64,000 nt of DNA, taken from positions 186,001-250,000 of the forward strand of contig NZ_VCAO01000002.1 in assembly GCF_005884405.1 (NCBI RefSeq), read 5' to 3'. The notes under the pieces were generated by a model, which ran no database searches, was not told the DNA's origin, and was given only the letters and a program-made list of their open reading frames with translations. Each line of letters opens with the position of its first letter. The stretch's first letter is position 1. Positions 18,786 through 28,137 of the stretch are shown here, piece after piece. This DNA is from Qipengyuania marisflavi (lineage in GTDB: Bacteria > Pseudomonadota > Alphaproteobacteria > Sphingomonadales > Sphingomonadaceae). The translations under genes and the position numbers were made by a program.

Positions 18786-19022
18786 CTATTCCGGCGGCAG
18801 GTCGAACGGATCGTCTTCGCGTTCCTCGGACCGGGTGCGCAATTCCACCGAGCGTTGCGGTGCGGCCTGCGGGTCAAGCGCAAGCAATTCGTCCGCGCTG
18901 GGCTGTACGGTGGAGCCATAGGGTGCGGGCGGCAGGCTGGCCCCGGCGGCCGGTGTCAGATCGGCTTTCTGCCCGCAGGCGGCCAGCGCCAGCAGTGCGA
19001 TCAGGGAAACGGCTTTGCGCAT
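18786..19022 (-). CDS. lptM: Small lipoprotein, LptM/YifL-like
   Basis: 78 residues. The signal peptide MRKAVSLIALLALAAC ends in a lipobox with Cys16, followed by GQKADL, the signature of the small LptM-type lipoproteins (usually CGQKGPL). In Escherichia coli LptM assists maturation of the LPS translocon LptD; that role here is by family only. The rest is proline- and acid-rich without a fold signature. ATG 19022 is 2 bp from the argH stop, so they share a transcript with lysA. Confidence 0.75.
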   Translation of the reverse strand: MRKAVSLIALLALAACGQKADLTPAAGASLPPAPYGSTVQPSADELLALDPQAAPQRSVELRTRSEEREDDPFDLPPE

Positions 19023-19024
19023 GG

Positions 19025-20416
19025 TCACTCCAGTCCCAGCCGCTCCCGCGCGGCCTTCACCTGCTCGCATACCCGTTCCGGCGCGGTCCCGCCATAGGAT
19101 GTGCGCGCGGCGACCGAAGCCTCCACCGACAGCGCGCCAAACACCCGCTCGTCGATCCGCGCATCAATGGCCTGCAAATCCGCCAGTGCCAACTGGTCCA
19201 GCGCCACTCCCCGCTCATCGGCCCGCTTCACCGCCGCGCCGGTAATATGATGCGCCTCGCGAAAAGGAATGTCGGCGGCGCGCACCAGCCAGTCGGCCAG
19301 ATCGGTCGCGGTGGCGTGACCCTGTTCGGCCAATTGGCGCATCCGGGCCGTGTTGAAAGCACTGTCCGCGACCATGCCGGTCATCGCCGCCAGGCTCAGT
19401 TCCAGCAGGCCCGCCGCCTCGAAAACCGGCGGTTTGTCGTCCTGCATATCCTTGGAATAGGCCAGCGGCAGGCCCTTCATCGTCACCATCAGCGCTGTGA
19501 CACAGCCGACAATCCGCCCTGCATGCCCGCGCACCAACTCGGCGGCGTCGGGATTGCGTTTTTGCGGCATGATCGAACTGCCGGTGGAAAGGCTGTCAGG
19601 CAATTTGATGAAGCCAAAGGGCTGGCTGGCCCACAGGATCATCTCCTCGGCCAACCGCGACAGATGCAACGCGCACTGGCTGGCGGCCATCAGATAATCG
19701 AGCGCGAAATCGCGGTCGGATACGGCGTCTAGGCTGTTGCGGGTCGGCTGCGCAAAGCCCAGTGCGGCAGCGGTCGCATCACGGTCCAGCACAAAGCCCG
19801 TCCCCGCCAATGCGGCGGAGCCTAGCGGGCACTGGTCCATCCGCGCGCGGGCATCGGCAAAGCGGCTTCGGTCGCGTTCAAACATCTCATAATAGGCCAG
19901 CAGATGGTGGCCCAGCGTCACCGGCTGTGCGATTTGCAGATGGGTGAAGCCAGGCATGATGCTGGCCGAATGCTCGCCAGCCCGCGTGACCAGCGCCGCC
20001 TGTAGGCGGGCGAGTGCGGCATCGCTTTCCTCGCACGCATGGCGCACCCACAGGCGGAAATCGGTGGCGACCTGGTCATTGCGGCTGCGCGCGGTGTGGA
20101 GGCGGCCCGCAACCGGCCCGATCAATTCGGTCAGCCGCGCCTCCACCGTCATGTGGATGTCTTCGAGGCTCCAGTCCTCGGGCACGCCGTCACGCGCATA
20201 TTCCTCGGCAATGGCGGCCAGACCGGCATCGATGGTTTCAGCATCGGCGGCGCTGACGATATCCTGCGCGGCCAACATGGCAACATGCGCGCGGCTGCCG
20301 GCGATATCTTCCCGCCACAGCGCCTTGTCGAAGGGAATCGAAGCGTTGATTTCGCGCATGATCGCGCTAGGCCCTTCGGCGAACCTGCCGCCCCACATTG
20401 CGTTGGAACTGCCCAT
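19025..20416 (-). CDS. argH: Argininosuccinate lyase
   Basis: Last step of arginine synthesis, splitting argininosuccinate into arginine and fumarate. 463 residues of the fumarase/aspartase superfamily with the signature [12 protein letters not shown] and the early MWGGRF and HTARSRNDQ motifs. ATG 20416 shares the tetranucleotide CATG with the divergent tlpA-like start; ATG 20398 (MWGGRF) is an alternative that would separate them. It leads the argH-lptM-lysA-siroheme operon. Confidence 0.95.
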   Translation of the reverse strand: MGSSNAMWGGRFAEGPSAIMREINASIPFDKALWREDIAGSRAHVAMLAAQDIVSAADAETIDAGLAAIAEEYARDGVPEDWSLEDIHMTVEARLTELIGPVAGRLHTARSRNDQVATDFRLWVRHACEESDAALARLQAALVTRAGEHSASIMPGFTHLQIAQPVTLGHHLLAYYEMFERDRSRFADARARMDQCPLGSAALAGTGFVLDRDATAAALGFAQPTRNSLDAVSDRDFALDYLMAASQCALHLSRLAEEMILWASQPFGFIKLPDSLSTGSSIMPQKRNPDAAELVRGHAGRIVGCVTALMVTMKGLPLAYSKDMQDDKPPVFEAAGLLELSLAAMTGMVADSAFNTARMRQLAEQGHATATDLADWLVRAADIPFREAHHITGAAVKRADERGVALDQLALADLQAIDARIDERVFGALSVEASVAARTSYGGTAPERVCEQVKAARERLGLE

Positions 20417-20993
20417 GTTTGTCCGCTTCTCGCTCACGCTCGTCCTGACCCTCGCCGCTGCTGTTGGCGGCTGCGATAGGGGCGCACCGGACGCCGCGCA
20501 AGAAACCACCGCTTCACCGGCCACAACCGCAGGCGGTACTATCGACACCGGCATGGCGGGTGAACTGATGCCTGCAGTGGCGCTGACCGATCCAACAGGG
20601 GCGCAGCTGAACACGGGCGCCTTGCAGGGCGGGCCGGTGCTGCTCAATCTGTGGGCCACATGGTGCGCGCCATGCGTGAAGGAAATGCCGCTGCTGGATG
20701 ATCTGGCGGGCGAATATGGTGACCGGTTGCGGGTGCTGACGGTGAGCCAGGATATGGGCGGCGCAGACAAGGTTGCGGCATTTTTCGCGCAGCGGGACTT
20801 TGCCAGGCTGGAACCCTGGCTGGACCCCGACACCGAACTGCTGTTCGCATTGGGCAGCAGCGATTTGCCGACCACGGTGCTCTACGATGCGCAGGGCCGC
20901 GAGGTCTGGCGGGTTTCGGGCGACTATGACTGGGCGAGCGAGGAAGCGCGCGCCGCCATCGAAGAAGCGGTTGTTTCAGAAACCGATATTTAA
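20415..20993 (+). CDS. TlpA-like thioredoxin-fold lipoprotein
   Basis: 192-residue periplasmic thiol-disulfide oxidoreductase, probably membrane-tethered: the signal peptide ends in GGC with a lipidated Cys20, then a thioredoxin fold with WCAPC (Cys84 and Cys87) and a later cis-proline region DLPTTVLYD. Such proteins reduce cytochrome c or copper-site cysteines; the partner is not visible here. The start codon overlaps argH head to head in CATG, so its promoter must lie within argH coding sequence. Confidence 0.88.
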   Translation: MFVRFSLTLVLTLAAAVGGCDRGAPDAAQETTASPATTAGGTIDTGMAGELMPAVALTDPTGAQLNTGALQGGPVLLNLWATWCAPCVKEMPLLDDLAGEYGDRLRVLTVSQDMGGADKVAAFFAQRDFARLEPWLDPDTELLFALGSSDLPTTVLYDAQGREVWRVSGDYDWASEEARAAIEEAVVSETDI

Positions 20994-21016
20994 CCGAAAG
21001 ACGGCACTAGCGCCGC

Positions 21017-21436
21017 ATGAACTATGTCACTGGCAAAGCCATTTCGGGCGGCACCCCGCTTGACTCGGCAGAAATCGAATCGCTCGCAACCACGCATCTG
21101 AGCGCGCTGCGCGAGGCGATGCGGCGTCCTGAGGTCGAGAAATCCGGCGATGTCCTCGACCAGCGGCTGGGCGAGGAATTGCGGCTGGTCCAGCGGATGC
21201 TCGAAATGATCGAGGCCGATATGCGCCGCCGCGGCGACAAGATTGCGGCCGACGCTATCGAACAAAGCGAAGAGGCGATCGAGGATCTGGCGGATATCGT
21301 CGAGGCCGAGGATCGCTGCGATGCGATTGCCACAGCCGATGAAGACATGGCGCGGCGGATGACCCGGCGCTCGCTGGATGGCGGAGCAGTTCCCTGCGAC
21401 AATCGCCGCCCAGTGCCCGCAGAACCAGACAAATAA
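21017..21436 (+). CDS. Hypothetical coiled-coil-like protein
   Basis: 139 residues, highly charged and mostly helical, with no signal peptide or transmembrane segment. Residues about 20-105 have heptad-like spacing of Leu/Ile and many Arg/Glu. I recognise no family. It starts 23 bp after the tlpA-like stop and ends 7 bp before a convergent stop, so it is probably cotranscribed with the tlpA-like gene. The codon composition matches the neighbours. Confidence 0.6.
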   Translation: MNYVTGKAISGGTPLDSAEIESLATTHLSALREAMRRPEVEKSGDVLDQRLGEELRLVQRMLEMIEADMRRRGDKIAADAIEQSEEAIEDLADIVEAEDRCDAIATADEDMARRMTRRSLDGGAVPCDNRRPVPAEPDK

Positions 21437-21443
21437 GCCCGCG

Positions 21444-22727
21444 TCAGGTAACCTCCTGCTGTGCTGCTGCAAGCGCGGCATAATCCGGCGCGTCAAGCCC
21501 CAGCATTGCCAGCGGCCAGCCGAACAGGCCGCTCATCAATTGCGCCTGTATCCGTGCCACCGGGGCGAACCCTGAGAGCGGGGCCAGCACACGGTCGCGC
21601 AGGGCTGGTAGCAGCGTGCTGTCGGACTGGAACAGCGGTGTGAAAGCCGCCGTGACTGCCTGATACAGCGCCACATGTCCGCGCCGCGTAGCGCAGACAT
21701 AGCGCAATGCTTCGGTGACCGACCGCCCTTCCGACAGCCTCTGCGCCAGCGCCCAGGCATCCAGCAGTGCCATATTTGCACCCTGGCCCAGCTGCGGGCT
21801 TGCCGAATGCCACGCATCGCCAATGCGGATGAATTTGTCGCCATGCGACCGGCGCGCGGTGCGGTGGGCGTAGCGGGCAAAGGTCAACTGATCGCGGGTG
21901 TGGATACGGTCCAGCAGGAAAGCGATTTGAGGCCATAGCGCGCGCACTTCGGCTTTCCAGTCGTCCAGCGGTGTCGCCAGCCAGCGGGCATGGTCTGCGC
22001 CCTTGAGCGACCAGAAAAACGCCACTTCTTGCGGCTGACCCGGCCCCCGCGTGCCGATGGGCAGCACTCCGACCATTTGCGATGCCCGGCGGTATCTTTG
22101 TTCCAGCAGATTGCGCGCATGCGAATCATCCGGCGCCACCGGCAGGCTGGCCCACAGCGCGCCGAAGGGCAGCACGCTAGCGCCTGCACTATCAGCGCCG
22201 CCATCACCCAGAGGCGTGTTCCACCCGGTCGCATCCACCAGCAAATCCATGGGCCGCGAGCGCGCGCCATCGGCAAAGATCAGCTGACGGCCACCAGCGG
22301 CCAGCGCGCTGCCGGTAATCTCATGCGCGGTCTGGATCTCGATCCCTGCGCCCAGCGCTGCCTGATACAACACATCGAACAGGCTGGCGCGGTGGATTCC
22401 GATGCCGAATGCGCCGGGCAGGCCAAGCCGGGAATAAGGGGCATCCAGCGCTGTGCGGCCATGCTCCTCCAGCCCCTTTAGCGCATCGATTCGCGCGCCG
22501 CGCATTGCCACCGCCTCGGCCAGACCCAGCTTCGCCAGCACCGCCATGCCGGTGGGCTGGAGCATCAGGCCGGAGCCAAGCGGGCGCGGTTCATCGAAGC
22601 GTTCGAACAGCGTGACCCGGTGCCCGCCGCGATGCAGCAGTAAAGCCGCCGCCAGCCCTGCCGGACCGCATCCGGCAATCGCAATGTCGAGACTGTCAGC
22701 TGGGGAAATTCTGAAATCCTCCAACAT
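21444..22727 (-). CDS. FAD-dependent monooxygenase (PHBH-like)
   Basis: 427 residues. The N-terminal Rossmann loop IAIAGCGPAGLAAAL binds FAD, LFERFD follows, and the second FAD motif is IRIGDAWHSASPQLGQGANMALLDA. This is the class A flavoprotein monooxygenase layout (aromatic or polyprenyl hydroxylases, UbiH-like). The substrate is not readable. The ATG at 22727 lies only six bases after the encoded CCA of tRNA-Val on the same strand, with no clear ribosome binding site, so the mRNA likely derives from the tRNA transcript and may start almost leaderless. Confidence 0.84.
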   Translation of the reverse strand: MLEDFRISPADSLDIAIAGCGPAGLAAALLLHRGGHRVTLFERFDEPRPLGSGLMLQPTGMAVLAKLGLAEAVAMRGARIDALKGLEEHGRTALDAPYSRLGLPGAFGIGIHRASLFDVLYQAALGAGIEIQTAHEITGSALAAGGRQLIFADGARSRPMDLLVDATGWNTPLGDGGADSAGASVLPFGALWASLPVAPDDSHARNLLEQRYRRASQMVGVLPIGTRGPGQPQEVAFFWSLKGADHARWLATPLDDWKAEVRALWPQIAFLLDRIHTRDQLTFARYAHRTARRSHGDKFIRIGDAWHSASPQLGQGANMALLDAWALAQRLSEGRSVTEALRYVCATRRGHVALYQAVTAAFTPLFQSDSTLLPALRDRVLAPLSGFAPVARIQAQLMSGLFGWPLAMLGLDAPDYAALAAAQQEVT

Positions 22728-22733
22728 CAGGGA

Positions 22734-22809
22734 TGGTGGGCGCTGACGGGCTCGAACCGCCGACCCTCTCGGTGTAAACGAGATGCTCTACCAACTGAGC
22801 TAAGCGCCC
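22734..22809 (-). tRNA. tRNA-Val (anticodon TAC)
   Basis: Minus-strand cloverleaf with acceptor GGGCGCT/AGCGCCC, discriminator A and encoded CCA (22734-22736). The anticodon arm TCTCG-TTTACAC-CGAGA reads TAC. The D-arm is AGCTCAGTTGGTAGAGC and the T-arm GGTTCGAGCC. Length is 76 nt with CCA. Confidence 0.95.
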
Positions 22810-22833
22810 CCATGAACTGCGTGGGGTGGCGCG

Positions 22834-22861
22834 CTTCTACCGTGCTATTCTGCAAAATCAA
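22834..22861 (-). promoter_or_regulatory. Probable promoter of tRNA-Val (and the monooxygenase)
   Basis: On the minus strand TTGATT (22856-22861), 16 bases, TAGAAG (22834-22839), followed by a GC-rich discriminator, about 25 bp before the tRNA 5' end. It is the only good sigma-70-like pair seen upstream of the tRNA. Confidence 0.5.
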
Positions 22862-22899
22862 TTGCCGATAACACTCGGCCCCGGCTAGGCGCGCAAATT

Positions 22900-23877
22900 A
22901 TGACTGCAAAGCTGATCGTTTTGGCCACAGGTGGCACAATTGCGGGGATTGCCGGGTCGGCGCTGCGCAATGATTATCAGGCGGGTGCGATCGATATCGA
23001 TTCGTATCTGGAACAGGTCGGCGGACTGGGGCTGGATGCGAAGTTTGCCGGCCAGCAGATTGCCAATATCGATTCGGCGGATATCGGCCCGGCAGAATGG
23101 AACGCGCTGCACGCGGCCACGCTGGCGGCGATTGCCGATGACAGCTGCCAGGGCGTGATCGTGACCCATGGAACCGATACGCTGGAGGAAACCGCTTTCC
23201 TGCTCGATCAGACGCTCCCCTGCGCAAAGCCGGTCGTGGTGGTCGGGGCGATGCGGCCTGCCGATGCGGTGGGTTACGATGGCTTGCGCAATTTCGCCAA
23301 TGCGGTGCGCGTGGCCAGCGATGGCGAGGCCTCCGGGCGCGGTGTGCTGGTGGTGATGGGTGACCGCGTGTTTGCCGCGCGCGACGTGCGCAAGGTACGC
23401 ACGCGCGGGACCGATGCGTTTCGCGGCTTTCCGCGGGGTTCGATCGCAATGGTTACGCCATCATCGCTCGAATGGTTCGGCGCGCCGTGGCGGGTTGGCG
23501 AGGCGGCGCGCTGCGGCTGGCATGACACGCTGCCCGAAGTGCCCATTGTCTATGTCCATGCCGGGTTGCGGGCCGGTGAATTGCTGCGGCAGATCGGGGA
23601 CACTGCGCGCGGGATCGTGCTGGCGGGTGTGGGGGAGGGCAATATGCCTGAAAGCGTCCGCGCCGAACTGGTGCGGCTGCGCACAGCTGGCCTGCCGGTG
23701 GTGCGCGCCAGCCGGACGGGTGAAGGTCTGGTCGACCGCGAGCCTGAGGACGATGCCAATGGCTTTGTCGCGGCGCGGGCGCTCAACCCGCAAAAGGCGC
23801 GTATCCTTCTGCAGCTGCTGATCGCCGATGGAATTGATGATCCATCGGCGATCCAGACAGCTTTCGACGGGCGTTGA
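22900..23877 (+). CDS. Asparaginase
   Basis: Hydrolyses L-asparagine to aspartate and ammonia. 325 residues with both threonine motifs of the bacterial type I/II family: LATGGTIAG (Thr10 region) and VTHGTDTLEET (T89 to D93). The C-terminal domain follows after about residue 215. No signal peptide is visible, which favours a cytoplasmic enzyme. ATG 22900 has no strong ribosome binding site. It is divergent from tRNA-Val and convergent with the dehydrogenase gene. The choice between ansA and ansB is not clear, so no symbol is given. Confidence 0.88.
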   Translation: MTAKLIVLATGGTIAGIAGSALRNDYQAGAIDIDSYLEQVGGLGLDAKFAGQQIANIDSADIGPAEWNALHAATLAAIADDSCQGVIVTHGTDTLEETAFLLDQTLPCAKPVVVVGAMRPADAVGYDGLRNFANAVRVASDGEASGRGVLVVMGDRVFAARDVRKVRTRGTDAFRGFPRGSIAMVTPSSLEWFGAPWRVGEAARCGWHDTLPEVPIVYVHAGLRAGELLRQIGDTARGIVLAGVGEGNMPESVRAELVRLRTAGLPVVRASRTGEGLVDREPEDDANGFVAARALNPQKARILLQLLIADGIDDPSAIQTAFDGR

Positions 23878-23889
23878 TCAGTCCGCCGG

Positions 23890-25002
23890 TCAGGCGTGCG
23901 GCGTAACCAGATATTTCTCGCCGGTTTTCATCGCGCGATATTCCAGCGCGGCTTCCTTGGTCAGCATTTCGGCCAGCCCTACCTTGCGCTTGTACTTGCT
24001 CGCAAAGGTCGTGGTCAGGCCCGCCAGCACGCGCTGGCGCATCCGGCCCATCGTTTCCATCCCGGCGCCTTGCAGGAAGGGGAACAGCAGCCAGCCGGTC
24101 AGCGTGAAGCCAAAGCCATAGCTGGGCGTCAGGATGGTCGGGCCGAGGTCGAGACGGCCATAGATGTGCATCTTCTTCGCCTGGTTCGAACCATAGCGAC
24201 TGAATTCGGTCATCTTGCCAACCGCGACCTGCTCCATCGCCTTGAAACAGTAATCGACCATCTGCCCGCCGCCAATCGGATCAAATCCGTAATAGGCGTC
24301 GGTGGTGTCGATAGCGGTGCGCAGCTGCGCCATGAAGTCGTCTTCGGCTGAATTGACGACATATTCGGCGCCCTGGCCCTTGAGGAGATCGACCTGCGCT
24401 TCGCTGCGCACAATATTGACCAGCGCGATGCCGTCTTCCTGACAAATGCGGTTGAGCATTTGGCCCAGATTGGATGCGGCTGCCGAATGGACGATGGCCT
24501 TCTGCCCATCCATCTTCGCGTTTTCGACAAACCCCAGCGCGGTCATCGGATTGACGAAACCCGACGCGCCATCTTCGGATGAAAGATCGCCCAGCGGCAA
24601 GCACATGGGCGCATCGGCGAGGCAATATTGCGAAAACGCATTGCCCGGTACGCAGGCGACGCGCTGGCCCATCAGCGCCTTGGCCATGTCGCTATCACCT
24701 GTGGCGATAACGGTGCCCGCGCCTTCATTGCCAACCGGCATCCGCTGGCCGTGGCGGCCCTTGGAGCCGGTGTTGAAGGGCTCAGGCATTTTCGCCACGA
24801 CCTTGCCGGGCGAGAAATCGGCGTTTTCCAGATCGGCGGGGCCGAACAACAGCGCCAGATCGCTGGGATTGATCGGCGCGGCTTCCATTTTGACCAGCAC
24901 CTGATTGCCGGTGGGCGCGGGAAAAGTCGCGTCGGCCAGTTCCACAGTCAGCGTGCCGTCGGCGGCCAGCGTGGTGAAAATCTGTTGTCCGGTGGTGCTC
25001 AT
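23890..25002 (-). CDS. Medium-chain dehydrogenase/reductase (zinc-type family)
   Basis: 370 residues with a GroES-like N-terminal domain (NQVLVKMEAAPINPSDLAL, then GNEGAGTVIATG) and a Rossmann domain around VHSAAASNLGQMLNRIC. The glycine loop is atypical, and catalytic zinc ligands are not obvious, so a quinone-oxidoreductase-like NADPH enzyme is possible. The substrate is unknown. ATG 25002 has GAGAGGAG upstream. It is a single gene between asparaginase (convergent) and truA. Confidence 0.8.
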   Translation of the reverse strand: MSTTGQQIFTTLAADGTLTVELADATFPAPTGNQVLVKMEAAPINPSDLALLFGPADLENADFSPGKVVAKMPEPFNTGSKGRHGQRMPVGNEGAGTVIATGDSDMAKALMGQRVACVPGNAFSQYCLADAPMCLPLGDLSSEDGASGFVNPMTALGFVENAKMDGQKAIVHSAAASNLGQMLNRICQEDGIALVNIVRSEAQVDLLKGQGAEYVVNSAEDDFMAQLRTAIDTTDAYYGFDPIGGGQMVDYCFKAMEQVAVGKMTEFSRYGSNQAKKMHIYGRLDLGPTILTPSYGFGFTLTGWLLFPFLQGAGMETMGRMRQRVLAGLTTTFASKYKRKVGLAEMLTKEAALEYRAMKTGEKYLVTPHA

Positions 25003-25059
25003 GAAACTGCTCCTCTCGAGTGATGTTGCCCCCTCGCTACGCCTGCATTCACAGGCTGG

Positions 25060-25809
25060 CTAGGGTGACGTAGGGTAAAGTGCCTCGACAAAATAAAGGC
25101 CCTGCGGCGGAGCGTTCAGGCCCAGCGCCTGACGGTCGCGTGCGGCCAGCGCCTCGGCAATCTGCTCCTCGCGCCAGCGGCCCATGCCGACCAGCGCAAG
25201 GCAGCCCACCATGCTGCGCACCTGATGATGCAGGAAACTGCGCGCGGCGGCATGGATGCGGATTTCATCGCCTTCGCGTTCGACATCCAGCCGGTCCAGC
25301 GTCTTGACCGGATCGGCGGACTGGCAATGCGCGGAACGGTAGGTGGTGAAGTCATGCCGCCCGACCAGTGACTGAGCGGCGCGGTGCATCGCGGTGTGAT
25401 CCAGCTCCGGCGTGACTTGCCACACCCGGTTGCGGTCCAGCGTCATCGGGGGCCGCCGGTTGGCGATGCGATAAACATAACGCCGCCCGGTGCAGGAAAA
25501 CCGCGCGTGCCAGTCATCGGGCACATTCTGACACGCGATGATGGCGACAGGGTCAGGGCGGAGCAGTGCATTGAGCGCCTCCATCAGACGGAACGGGGTG
25601 ATGTCCTTCGCGATATCCATATGGCTGCGCATCGCCAGCGCGTGGACGCCTGCATCGGTGCGCCCCGCGCTGTGCAGCGTGGCATCTTCGCCCGTCACGC
25701 GGCGCGCGGCGGCTTCGACCGATTGCTGGACACTGGGGCCGTGCTTCTGGCGTTGCAGCCCGAAAAACGGCGTGCCGTCGAATTCCAGAGTGAGCGCGAA
25801 CCGGGTCAC
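25060..25809 (-). CDS. truA: tRNA pseudouridine(38-40) synthase
   Basis: Isomerises uridines 38, 39 and 40 in the tRNA anticodon arm. 249 residues. The catalytic aspartate is D52 in [22 protein letters not shown] and the C-terminal [11 protein letters not shown] motif are present. The start is a GTG forming a GTGA overlap with the fmt stop, so the two are coupled. Confidence 0.95.
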   Translation of the reverse strand: MTRFALTLEFDGTPFFGLQRQKHGPSVQQSVEAAARRVTGEDATLHSAGRTDAGVHALAMRSHMDIAKDITPFRLMEALNALLRPDPVAIIACQNVPDDWHARFSCTGRRYVYRIANRRPPMTLDRNRVWQVTPELDHTAMHRAAQSLVGRHDFTTYRSAHCQSADPVKTLDRLDVEREGDEIRIHAAARSFLHHQVRSMVGCLALVGMGRWREEQIAEALAARDRQALGLNAPPQGLYFVEALYPTSP

Positions 25810-26711
25810 CGCACCTGCGTTCCCGGCTTGACCGCCTTGCCGCGCAGAAATGCCGCGCGCTCCATCGCCGGTCTGCCCGCGCGCTGGAGCATCAGCGGGC
25901 GCAGCGCGCCATCACCGCAGGCAATTGTCAGCGCGTCGTCCAACACGGTCCCGGCATCGCCGCCGCCTTCGGCAAGTTCGGCGCTGAGCAGCTTGACCCG
26001 CTCGCCATCCAGTTCGAACCACGCACCGGGGAAGGGGGCCATCGCCCGCACCTGTCGCTCGATTTGCTGGGCACTTTGCGACCAGTCGATCCGCGCCTCC
26101 GCCTTGTCGATCTTGGCGGCATAGGTGGCCTCGGCATCGTCCTGCGCCACGGCGTGCAGCAACCCCAGATCGGTCAGCGTGCCAACCATCAGCTGCGCGC
26201 CCAGCTCCGCCAGTTCCGTGGTCAGAACGCCTGTAGTCTTGTCTTCGATGGGGGTGCGGGCGGTGGCCAGCATGGGTCCGGTGTCCAATCCCGCTTCCAT
26301 CTGCATGATTGTCACGCCGGTTGTCGGATCGCCCGCCATCACCGCGCGGTGGATCGGTGCCGCCCCGCGCCAGCGCGGCAGGATCGAGGCATGGACGTTG
26401 AGACAGCCATGTCTGGGGGCCTCCAGCACCGGGCGCGGCAGGATCAGTCCATAGGCCGCCACCACCGCCACATCCGCTTCAAGCGCAGCGAAGCGCGCCT
26501 GTTCCTCTGCCGATTTCAGGCTGACCGGGATGCGCACCTCCAGATGGCGAATCTCGGCCTCGCGCTGCACGGCGCTGGGCTGCAATTTCTTGCCCCGGCC
26601 CGCCGGGCGCGGCGGCTGGGTGTAAACGGCCAGAATTTCGTGCGCCGCATCGTGCAGGGCGGCGAGGGTGGGGACCGCGAAATCGGGCGTTCCCATGAAG
26701 ATTATGCGCAT
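25806..26711 (-). CDS. fmt: Methionyl-tRNA formyltransferase
   Basis: Formylates initiator Met-tRNA using 10-formyltetrahydrofolate. 301 residues: [15 protein letters not shown] at the start, the catalytic [19 protein letters not shown] segment, and a C-terminal OB-like domain. ATG 26711 is fixed by the conserved N-terminus. It is coupled to truA and 52 bp from divergent recR. Its functional partner def lies nearby at 27423 but on the opposite strand, whereas fmt and def are adjacent in many bacteria. Confidence 0.95.
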   Translation of the reverse strand: MRIIFMGTPDFAVPTLAALHDAAHEILAVYTQPPRPAGRGKKLQPSAVQREAEIRHLEVRIPVSLKSAEEQARFAALEADVAVVAAYGLILPRPVLEAPRHGCLNVHASILPRWRGAAPIHRAVMAGDPTTGVTIMQMEAGLDTGPMLATARTPIEDKTTGVLTTELAELGAQLMVGTLTDLGLLHAVAQDDAEATYAAKIDKAEARIDWSQSAQQIERQVRAMAPFPGAWFELDGERVKLLSAELAEGGGDAGTVLDDALTIACGDGALRPLMLQRAGRPAMERAAFLRGKAVKPGTQVR

Positions 26712-26763
26712 GGCGGTGGCTGTGCCCTTTCGTGTTCGCGCCGTCGCCCCTATCTGTCGGCCC

Positions 26764-27360
26764 ATGGCATCGCAAGAGATCGAAACGCTCGCCTCCACGC
26801 TCGCACGCCTGCCCGGCCTTGGTCCGCGCTCGGCCCGCCGCGCTGTGTTGTGGCTGGTCAAGCGGCGCGAAACCGCGCTGCCCGAACTGCTGGAGGCGCT
26901 GTCCAGTGTGGGCGAGGCGCTGGTGGAATGCCAGACCTGCGGCAATGTCGACACCCGCGATCCCTGCGCGATTTGCGCCGATCCGCGCCGCGATCAGCGC
27001 AGCCTGTGTGTGGTGGAAGATGTCGCCGATCTGTGGGCGCTCGACAAATCGCGGCTGTTCGGCGGGCGCTATCACGTGCTGGGCGGCCGGCTGTCCGCGC
27101 TCGACGGGGTGCGGCCCGAAGACCTCAATATCGCTGACCTGCTGGCGCGAGTGGAGGCGGGCGGTTTTGACGAGATCGTTCTGGCAATGAACGCTACGCT
27201 GGAGGGCCAGACCACCGCGCATTATCTGGCGGAGCGGATGGAGGCGTTGCCGCTACGGATTACGCAGCTGGCGCATGGCCTGCCGGTGGGCGGAGAGCTG
27301 GACTATCTGGACGAAGGCACACTGGCACAGGCCCTGCGCGCGCGCCGTCCAATGTCCTGA
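26764..27360 (+). CDS. recR: Recombination protein RecR
   Basis: Acts with RecF and RecO in loading RecA on gapped DNA. 198 residues: N-terminal HhH region ([14 protein letters not shown]), a C4 zinc finger (C56, C59, C68, C71), a Toprim domain with VVEDVADL, and the C-terminal THYLAER-like [13 protein letters not shown] 26764 matches the family N-terminus. The gap of 52 bp to fmt must hold divergent promoters. No dnaX or ybaB homologue is next to it in this window. Confidence 0.95.
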   Translation: MASQEIETLASTLARLPGLGPRSARRAVLWLVKRRETALPELLEALSSVGEALVECQTCGNVDTRDPCAICADPRRDQRSLCVVEDVADLWALDKSRLFGGRYHVLGGRLSALDGVRPEDLNIADLLARVEAGGFDEIVLAMNATLEGQTTAHYLAERMEALPLRITQLAHGLPVGGELDYLDEGTLAQALRARRPMS

Positions 27361-27422
27361 CCGCGCTGCGAAACATTCGCGGCGGCTTGTGAATCGGCAA
27401 AACGCACACTAAATCACCGCGC

Positions 27423-27989
27423 ATGGCTATACGTGAAATTCTCGAAGTGCCGGATCCCCGGCTCAAAACCGTGTCGCAGCCCGTCACCGTCTTCGATGAC
27501 GAGCTCAAGACGCTGGTCGAGGATATGTTCGAAACCATGTACGCCGCGCCCGGCATCGGGCTGGCCGCGATCCAGGTCGGCGTGCCGAGCCGCGTTCTGG
27601 TCATGGACCTCCAGCCTGAAGATGAAGATGCCGAGCCCGAGGCGTGCAGCCATGACGGGCACGCACACACGCATCAGCCGGTCAAGCGCGAACCGCGCAT
27701 CTTCATCAATCCGGAAATCCTCGACCCGGCAGAGGAACTGGCGACCTATCAGGAAGGCTGCCTGTCGGTCCCCGAGATATACGCCGATGTCGACCGCCCC
27801 GCCACCTGCCGCGTCCGCTGGCAGGATTTGTCGGGCACAGTGCACGAAGAACAGATGGACGGGTTGATGGCGACCTGCATCCAGCACGAGATGGACCATC
27901 TCGAAGGGGTGCTGTTCATCGACCACCTCAGCCGGTTGAAACGCAATATGGCGCTGAAGAAGCTCAAGAAAATGCGCGAATACGCCTGA
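27423..27989 (+). CDS. def: Peptide deformylase with His-rich insertion
   Basis: Removes the N-formyl group from nascent proteins. 188 residues with all three metal-site motifs: GIGLAAIQ (44-51), EGCLSVP (111-117, Cys ligand) and HEMDH (155-159, two His ligands). Between beta strands, residues about 65-89 form an acidic then histidine-rich insertion (CSHDGHAHTHQ) that most deformylases lack. It lies 62 bp after recR on the same strand. A REP-like half element follows the stop. Confidence 0.95.
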   Translation: MAIREILEVPDPRLKTVSQPVTVFDDELKTLVEDMFETMYAAPGIGLAAIQVGVPSRVLVMDLQPEDEDAEPEACSHDGHAHTHQPVKREPRIFINPEILDPAEELATYQEGCLSVPEIYADVDRPATCRVRWQDLSGTVHEEQMDGLMATCIQHEMDHLEGVLFIDHLSRLKRNMALKKLKKMREYA

Positions 27990-27997
27990 CCAGAACC

Positions 27998-28024
27998 GTC
28001 ATTCCGGCGCAGGCCGGTATCGCT
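27998..28024. repeat. Single arm of the REP-like element
   Basis: A 27-nt imperfect hairpin that matches the left arm of the serC-serA element (7325-7351) at 24 of 27 positions, located between def and rmuC. Confidence 0.7.
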
Positions 28025-28106
28025 GTCAATTAGGCGCTAGTCCGCAAAACAAACCTGCTCAGTACCGAGAAAACGGATGTGGGAAAGATGTTTTCCAGAC
28101 TCTGGC

Positions 28107-28121
28107 GTTCCGCATCCGTTC
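28107..28121 (+). promoter_or_regulatory. Candidate LexA (SOS) box before rmuC
   Basis: Perfect GTTC (28107-28110), seven bases, GTTC (28118-28121), 16 bp before the rmuC ATG. LexA control of a recombination gene is plausible. Confidence 0.5.
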
Positions 28122-28137
28122 CGCCTAACATGGCGCG

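Noticed and set aside
28022-28137. Small gene between def and rmuC
   Set aside because: No frame with a start, ribosome binding site and coding pattern; the stretch holds the repeat arm and the candidate SOS box.
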